Below, piece after piece: positions 54,401 through 63,400 of a stretch of DNA of 64,000 nucleotides. Each line of letters begins with the position of its first letter. The stretch's first letter is position 1. Source of the stretch: Owenia fusiformis (Eukaryota; Annelida; Polychaeta; Sabellida; Oweniidae); contig CAIIXF020000008.1 in assembly GCA_903813345.2 (NCBI GenBank), positions 26,088,822-26,152,821 of the forward strand, in the 5' to 3' direction. The position numbers and the translations under genes are program-made. The notes beneath the pieces were generated by a model. That model was given only the letters and a program-made list of their open reading frames with translations, did not search any database and was not told where the DNA came from.

Positions 54401-57400
54401 AGAGTGACATCACAGAGCTATGAACCAATGACAATCATCATAATTCTTTGCATCATACTCATAACATTCTAACATTTATCGGTATAATTATCACCTTAAA
54501 AAGAATATAAATGCAATGTAATTGTTCTTTCTTTCACTCGCTAAACTAAACCTTCACTTGACATTCTACACTCTATTAGAACAACATGAAGCTGTATGAT
54601 GTAGCACTACTTGGCGCAGGAAATGTAGGAAAGACTGCTTTGCTGCACTACCTAAGAGAGGAAACATTTCTGGCCGAATACAGCCCAACGATTCAAGAAA
54701 ACTACAATACAATTGTAAACCTTGAAGGTAAATATCTTTACATTTTTTGTACCATTCAAATCGATTTTTAAATTATTCATAAATAGGAGTTAATACAAAA
54801 AAACATTCATGCAAGATCTTTCTGCAAGATTCACGCTTTTTACTTTAACATAATGTCTATAATCTTTTTCAAAACTATGCTATACAAAAAAATGCAAATT
54901 AGATAATCATTCTTTTCATTTTTGCAGACGGACAATCTCTTCTTGTGAATATTTTGGACACAGCAGGATTTTATGAGTTCCCAATGATGAGGGAGAGTAA
55001 CATACGATCAACAGAGGCATTCATGGTTGTTTTCGCCCTTGATGACCAAGAATCATTTGAACAAGCCATCTCTATAAAAAGGCTAATAGACAGCATTAAA
55101 GGTAGGCAAGCATTACACTTTTGTCAAATTCATGACAATGTCATTTGAAAATGTGAAAAAATTAACTCATAATCATAAATGATATTTCTAAGTATTGAAT
55201 TATACAACTATCAAGGTTTATAATGAATATAATAATATATATATATATATAAATATATCATAATTAATTTGATTTTTTCAACTTCAGGTGACACAAAATC
55301 TACTGTCTTGCTGGTTGGGAACAAGAATGAGGCATCGCAAAAACGAAGAATTCCTTCTGAAGTGATCTTAAAAGCAGCAGCTGTACACTTTAAGGGAAAT
55401 TACATAGAGACAAATGTTACAGATGGTTGTAACGTACTGAAGGCATTTCAGACAGTTTGCAGAGCATTAACACCAAGAAGCATGCGATCTCGTTCACAAT
55501 CTGAACCAAATAAATTGATGACATATTTGAGACAGAAACTGAACAAGAAAACATTTCAGAAAGGCTCTTTAGAGCTCATAAAAGACAATTCCTCTCAAGT
55601 TGTTAGTAATGAATATGAAGACATTTTAGGTATGAACATTAAACAAAATGCAACACCTAAAAAGCCACTGGTAGCGATGAAATCCTTCTCCTTTGATGGT
55701 CCATTAAATATCGCTCAATTGGGACTTAACAACACACCAGAAGACATGATCAACACTGACACAAATCAGGTTTCTGAAGAAAACAAAACAAAGGGAAAAC
55801 CGAAAACAAAAAATGTATTTTCAAAACTTGTACATAGAATCAGTAAGCAAAAGTTACTGAGAACAAAAAGTTTCATTTAAAGACTTTACAAATAAATAAC
55901 ATTGTGTAAAGATATTACTTGGGAGAGCAGATCTCCTACATTATTGTGCGTATACACCCAGATAATGTTTTGCATATGTAATATGCTGTTTTTTGGTTGG
56001 GTGTTTGCATGTTTAACAATGTCATATAACTATTTTATATTTTCATATTTTTTATTATTTTCCTATTCTGTATATACACTTTAACACACATATACACTAT
56101 ACTATAACTTTAAAAACTTAAATAATTTATGTACTCATCTTAAAGTTGAAAATAAAGAAACATAAACACTGTGTGAATAAAAACTTAATGTAAATAAAAT
56201 GAGTTATTTTCAATAAACAAAAATTTAAGCATAAAAATAATATATATGTTATTGTTTTACATACACAGAGAACATGTTAGCTTATAATAAAAAATCAAAC
56301 TCATACCTTCAGCAATATATTCTTTAGTACCCCAAATTTTGGGGTTTTCAAGTAAATTGATTCATTACTTTTAGACTTTATGGCAATGAGCGAGTCAGTT
56401 AATGGTTGTGACATTTATATCCAAATATTCCACACCAGCTTATTTCTTTGACAGATAAACAGGACTCATAATTAGCTCTTTAAATCAGCTTTTGTTTTAT
56501 TGTTTAACAACATAGATTAGATTTAGATTTATTAATTTTATTACACGCATATACCTATAATGAGTTAAGTATGTAGATACAAAGCAAAATTGAAAACAGT
56601 ATACTAACACCCACACAATATTTTATAGATCTGTGTCCATTCTATATATAGAGGATATCTTATGATTTATGAGTGATATGATTCTTATCCACGAATGGAT
56701 ATGATATCTGCAGATATCAATATCCATGAGTGGATTAAAATCATATCACGAGTAAATCATAGGATGTTCTTTTTATTCCATAGTAAAAGTCATCATCAGA
56801 ATCGCCGGAAATTAAAGTGATTTAAATCGAATTTTCCAAACGATCTGGCGATGTTGACACTTAGCCTTGTTTTGAGTCTGAAGTAGCAAAAATCCATAAT
56901 TCATAGCATACGGCGCTGTATGTCATGGCTTAAACACCGTATGCTATGGTTAAGTGAAAATGTGTAAAAAATATCATATTTTACCACTGATTACAAAAAT
57001 ACTGTTTTTAATTTGACATGTTATCCTATGAATATCATGCTAACTATGGAATAAGTAATATTTATTCCATAGTTAGCCCACACAATTGGCAATGTTTCAG
57101 GATACTAATAACATTTAATAAATGTGATAACACAATTTGATGAAAATATGAAATACAAATGTTTTTTTGTTATCCTATAAGAATTTACAATAGCATTTAT
57201 AAACAGGTTACATGAATGTGTGGATTTGCATGAGAATGTGAGGTTGTCTGCAATTCTGCAATTGTAATCCCCTGATGGGTGACATGGGTGTAGCCAAGGG
57301 GGATACATGATCACATCCCCCCAACAAAAAAGGAAAAGCAATTTTGTAAAATTTTGCAAATAATAGTTTGAATTGCTTAGAATGCACCATGTATACAATG

Positions 57401-60400
57401 TAAATTTTTTAATTTTTCGGGCTTGCTTCGCTCCCAGTGATGCAAACCCCGAAAATCATACCCCCTTGACGATTGCGTAACACCCCTGGGAGATGTACAT
57501 TTTTTAATACCCTATAATAAAAATTGATACCTCAAAAGGGTCTTGAGTTCTGGTAACTGGTCCTTGGTGATCTCAGTTCTAATGGACTCCAGCCAGTATG
57601 GAATAATGTAGTCCCATACCTCATAGGTAACAATGTCATATGGGATCAAGCAGACTAGCTTCTGAAGGCCTTCTTTAATCTGTGTCTTTCTGGTTGACAA
57701 TGTGTCCCTGAAACCAAATATCATTATTCAGCAAAAGCATGTTCATATTCCCTAGTACGCTACATTCATCTATATCTGCAGTTTGGACCATAAATAAATG
57801 AGTCATGGATAAGCTGAAGTAAAGATTTCCAATGTCAAGAATAAGAGAATTTTTAGTGGATGAGAGTATACAAAATGTAAAATATACAATTTTTTCAGGA
57901 TATGTATATCTAGACAATATTGGAAACTATTGGCTTTCAAACCACCATGGTTTGGGAATGGTAATAGAAAATCAACTCCTCGTTTATTTATGGTCCAAAC
58001 TGTAAAATCTGAAAATCGCTATTATCAAAACTATTGCTATTATCACTAAGAAATGGGATTAGCTAGTAATATGACTTCATGCCAAATATCACTATGATTC
58101 CCTACCAATAACTATGTCTTAACAAGATAAGTATTTATTCACTTATAAACAATGTTTTGTAAGTGATGGCTCTGTATATACAGGGTGGGCCAAAAAAACG
58201 CCACTTTTTTTTCAAGCCACTATAACTTTTTTATTTTCCAACCTACATACCCCAAATTTTGCAGTTGTATAGTGCCAAGGGTTCTTAGTAATAATATAAT
58301 GTAACAAGTCCTTCAACTGGGATTATATTTGATCTAAAAGAGGAGTTCAATTGGTCCACCACCCCATTTGATGATAGATTTTAGTTTTAGTCGCCTTGCT
58401 GATATAGCAGTATCAATGAAATGTTAGCTATATTTTTTTCAACGTGTCTTAATTGCCAGCTTTAGTTAAGCAATTTTTTAGATTGGGTGCCTTCATACCA
58501 TCTCCTGGAGACCTCCCCATACCAGTGTATGCCCTAAGGATTCCAGAGCTGCTGGTCAAAAAGGCATTACTGACCAGTTGCAATGTTATTTTCCTATACC
58601 TAGTGAAAAAATCAACTGGTCAGTATCAAAAGTAACCAGATAATGACCAGCAGTCCGACGCTTAAGGCGTGCCCTGCCCCATACCCTATAATCACTTGGG
58701 TTTGAATTAGGGCTTTTAGCTTGTGGTCATCAGGGCGCATCAGTTTAGGAACATTATGCAAATTATGCTTATTTCTCATGGCACACCACATGGTTAAGTG
58801 AGACGCTGGTGACATATTTTATTCAAGTAAAAGTGTATAATTCATGATCAATGACTAGATAACAACCTCAAGTTTTATTTGGTATGTAAATTATGATTTT
58901 GTATCAAAAATTAAAAAGTTATAGCATTTTGAAAAAAAAGTGGCGTTTTTTTTTTGGCCCACCTATAGGTTCTTAGTAATAATATAATATAACAAGTCCT
59001 TCAACTTGGATTATATTTGATTTAAAAGAGGAGTTCAATTGGTCTGCCACCCTATTTGATGATATATTTTAGTTTTAGTCACCTTGCTGATATAGCAGTA
59101 TCAATGAAATGTTAGCTAAGTTTTTTTCAACCTGTCTTTATTGCCAGCTTTAGTTGAGTAATTTTCTAGATTGGGTGCCTTCATACAATCTCCTGGATAC
59201 CTTCTGATACCCTATACTCACTGGGGTTTGCATCAGGGCTATAAGCTTGGTGATCATCAGGCCGTATCAGTTCAGGAACATTTTGCAAATTATGCTTATT
59301 TCTCATGGCACACCACATGTTTAAGTGAGACGCTGGTGACATATTTTATTCAAGTAAAAGTGTTCAATTCATGATCCATGACTAGATAACAACCTCAAGT
59401 TTCATTTGGTATGCTAATTATGATTTTGTATGAAAAATTAAAAAAGTAATAGCATTTTGAAAAAAAGTGGCGTTTTTTGGCCCACCCTGTATATTATAAA
59501 ATTTAAATAAAAACATAGGATGATTTCATTTCGTTGCTACTAGTTTCTTGTTCAAATCCTCAGGCAACAGAATCACAGAATGACGTTATTTTATACTTAT
59601 ATATAAGCACTAGTGCCAAAGGGAAAGGACCAAAAGTTGTAACTTAGCAAGAAAAAGCAAACTCTAAATACATACCAGTCAAGAAAAACAAACCCCATAT
59701 AGCCCAAAACCATGATCTAATGTGAAAAGAAACAATGTCTAATACCCCCTTTCCCCCCACCATTCAAGAACCAATATCACAATCCAAGACCAGAAGACCA
59801 AGGGACATTTTATTCATACTGAAATCATTGCAATACATGTTGAAGAAAAAATTAGAAATTGATAGCCAATACTCATAACCTCAAAAATAGTTGTAGATAC
59901 AAGTACTCGTACAAGATGGGCATTCAGTCTCAAAATAGATAGAGTTGCGCCACATCCCACGTGTGATGACATAAGTACACACACTTTATACATTACAAAC
60001 ATAAGGGATTTATAAACACGCTAAAAGTACTGTTGCGAAATATCTCTAATATCGCTATTATCTCTAATAATGGCAATGTTGATATAATCTTTATCAGTAT
60101 AAGCAATAACATCAATATTATGAAAATCTTATTGATAATTGATAAAAGTGATTTCCGCACCTTAATGCTTGTTTTAGGTATCAATTGCCATTTGCCAAGG
60201 GTACCTTTACTATTGTCAAGATTGGACTATAAGGCGCACTATTAATATTCTTCAGAATAATCCACAGAATGTTCCCTTTTCATGTCCATGTTTTTATCTC
60301 TACTCTTTCAGAAAGACAGATACAAACAATATACCAATGGCAGTGGCGTAGCCAGGATTTAGTGACCGGGGGTTCTATTTTTATGTTATTCACAAATCCC

Positions 60401-63400
60401 CCCCCCCCCTTCTTCATTATAGGGTTCCTCAAAAAAAGCAATTTGTACAATTACACCCCCTCCAAAAGTTTGGCAATCCTAACTATCCCATTGGAGTATT
60501 ATGTATTAAAGCATCTTTAAGTTTGAATTCTTATTTGTTTAAAGAAAAAACTATTTTGGGAGGGGAAATATAATTCATTTTATACCTTCATTAAGTTAAG
60601 TAGACAATTGAATTTGAATTTTATTTAATAAAAATGATGCCTTTATTTTCGTCAAGCAAAGTCTGAAAGGATATTAAGAAACCTCTCCCATTAAAATAAC
60701 ACAAGACGTCAAAATGATTTTCATAAATGACCTTGTAGCTTTGTAACTTTAATGTTCACAAGTAAAATAAACAGGCAACGTGCAAAAAAGTCAAACAACT
60801 TATAATTGATTTTCTGCATCAAAATATATTTCGGTGAATCTTTCACTGAATAAATGTCCTAAAATCAGATTTGCCCCAAATCCACCATTATTTCGTCTGA
60901 TTTCTAGAAGACCCTGGAGCATGATTTGTTTCCAAGGAATACCAACAACTATTTCGCACAATTTATTCTTTAACTTCAGCTACTTCATCTAGGACAAAAT
61001 AAATCACCTCCTGCGATGGCTTATCATTATTTTTCAGGAATTTTTTGGAAGCCAGTTCGGATCAAATTGGTTTGAACTTTACTTCCTTCCGACACATATC
61101 GAATGACTAGAATTATGGTGGGGGTTAAGAATACTTTATCTGTCAAAGGTTTGAACGTCTGAGAAAAGATGTGTGTGTGTTGACGAGTCTTGTAATTGAT
61201 TAATATTGGTTTTAAAACCCATGTAACAGAGGGTGGGCCAGATATTTATTCGTCAATGTTGTAAAGATCATTCGAATGACTAGAATTATGGTGGGGGTTA
61301 AGAATACTTTATCTGTCAAAGGTTTGAACGTCTGAGAAAAGATGTGTGTGTGTTGACGAGTCTTGTAATTGATTAATATTGGTTTTAAAACCCATGTAAC
61401 AGAGGGTGGGCCAGATATTTATTCGTCAATGTTGTAAAAATCATTCGGGGTATGGGACGTCTGCATTGTTTTCAATAACTTTCAATAACTTCGTATTGAA
61501 CCAGAAGTGGTTTAAAACAAAATTCCTACAAAGGACTGATTTAGCCATTGCCCAAGATGGGTTATTTTGTCCGAGAAAAGCAGCTTTTAAGTTAATTGTG
61601 CGAAATTATTGATATTTCTAAATGTAAAATCTCATGCTCTGGAGTCTTCCCAAAATTAAATCTCACCCCGTGCCTAAGGTTGCCAAACGTTTTGAGGGAA
61701 GTGTAACTTCACTATGACATGTTTTAACAAAATAAGGCTCTCGTGTTCACCATAACAAATATCAATTCATTTACTGCTCATATAATATACTTATGTAGTT
61801 TTCAAATAGCACAGTAATTTAATGTTTCTGGTTATATGCATTTTTTCACAAAATGATATTTTGGGAAATCATGACCGGGGGTTCGTTCGAACCCACCGAA
61901 CCCCCGCTGCCTACGGCTATGCAATGGGATAGCACAGATATATATGAAAATAAATCTATTGTATATAAGCTCATGCAATTTCGGTCTTTTAAAAATGAAC
62001 AGAATAAAATTTCAGTCATATATTACGTCATCAATCATAAAATCTCAATCTTTATTTTTTAAATATATCACCATTCTTAATATGAGAGAATAACTTACCA
62101 ATGCCCTCCAACCCAAGCATATTCCATTGGATAAGGTAGTAGACATGAGAGATAACTTACCAATGCCCTCCAACCCGAGCATATTTCATTGGATGAGGTA
62201 GTAGACATGAGAGACAACTTACCAATGCTCTCCAAACTGAGCATATTTTAATGGATGAGGTAGTAGACATGAGAGATAACTTACCAATGCCCTCCAACCC
62301 GAGCATATTCCAATGGATAAGGTAGTAGACATGAGAGAATAACTTACCAATGCCCTCCAACCCGAGCATATTCCAATGGATGAGGTAGTAGACATGAGAG
62401 ATAACTTACCAATGCCCTCCAACCCGAGCATATTCCAATGGATGAGGTAGTAGACATGAGAGATAACTTACCAATGCCCTCCAACCCGAGCATATTCCAT
62501 TGGATGAGGTAGTAGACATGAGAGATAACTTACCAATGCCCTCCAACCCGAGCATATTCCATCGGATGAGGTAGTAGACATGAGAGATAACTTACCAATG
62601 CCCTCCAACCCGAGCATATTCCATTGGATGAGGTAGTAGACATGAGAGATAACTTACCAATGCCCTCCAACCCGAGCATATTCCATTGGATGAGGTAGTA
62701 GACATGAGAGATAACTTACCAATGCCCTCCAACCCGAGCATATTTCATTGGATGAGGTAGTAGACATGAGAGACAACTTACCAATGCTCTCCAAACTGAG
62801 CATATTTTATTGGATGAGGGAGTAAACATGAGAGGATAACTTACCAATGCCCTCCAACCCGAGCATATTTCATTGGATGAGGTAGTAGACATGAGAGACA
62901 ACTTACCAATGCTCTCCAAACTGAGCATATTTTATTGGATGAGGTAGTAGACATGAGAGATAACTTACCAATGCCCTCCAACCCGAGCATATTCCAATGG
63001 ATAAGGTAGTAGACATGAGAGAATAACTTACCAATGCCCTCCAACCCGAGCATATTCCAATGGATGAGGTAGTAGACATGAGAGATAACTTACCAATGCC
63101 CTCCAACCCGAGCATATTCCAATGGATGAGGTAGTAGACATGAGAGATAACTTACCAATGCCCTCCAACCCGAGCATATTCCATTGGATGAGGTAGTAGA
63201 CATGAGAGATAACTTACCAATGCCCTCCAACCCAAGCATATTCCATTGGATGAGGTAGTAGACATGAGAGATAACTTACCAATGCCCTCCAACCCGAGCA
63301 TATTCCATTGGATGAGGTAGTAGACATGAGAGATAACTTACCAATGCCCTCCAACCCGAGCATATTCCATTGGATGAGGTAAGTAGACATGAGAGGATAA

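Noticed and set aside
54586-54771. GTPase exon 1 frame running to a stop at 54771 as a short stand-alone protein
   Set aside because: The P-loop fragment alone is incomplete; GTAAAT at 54728 joins it in phase to the G3 exon.
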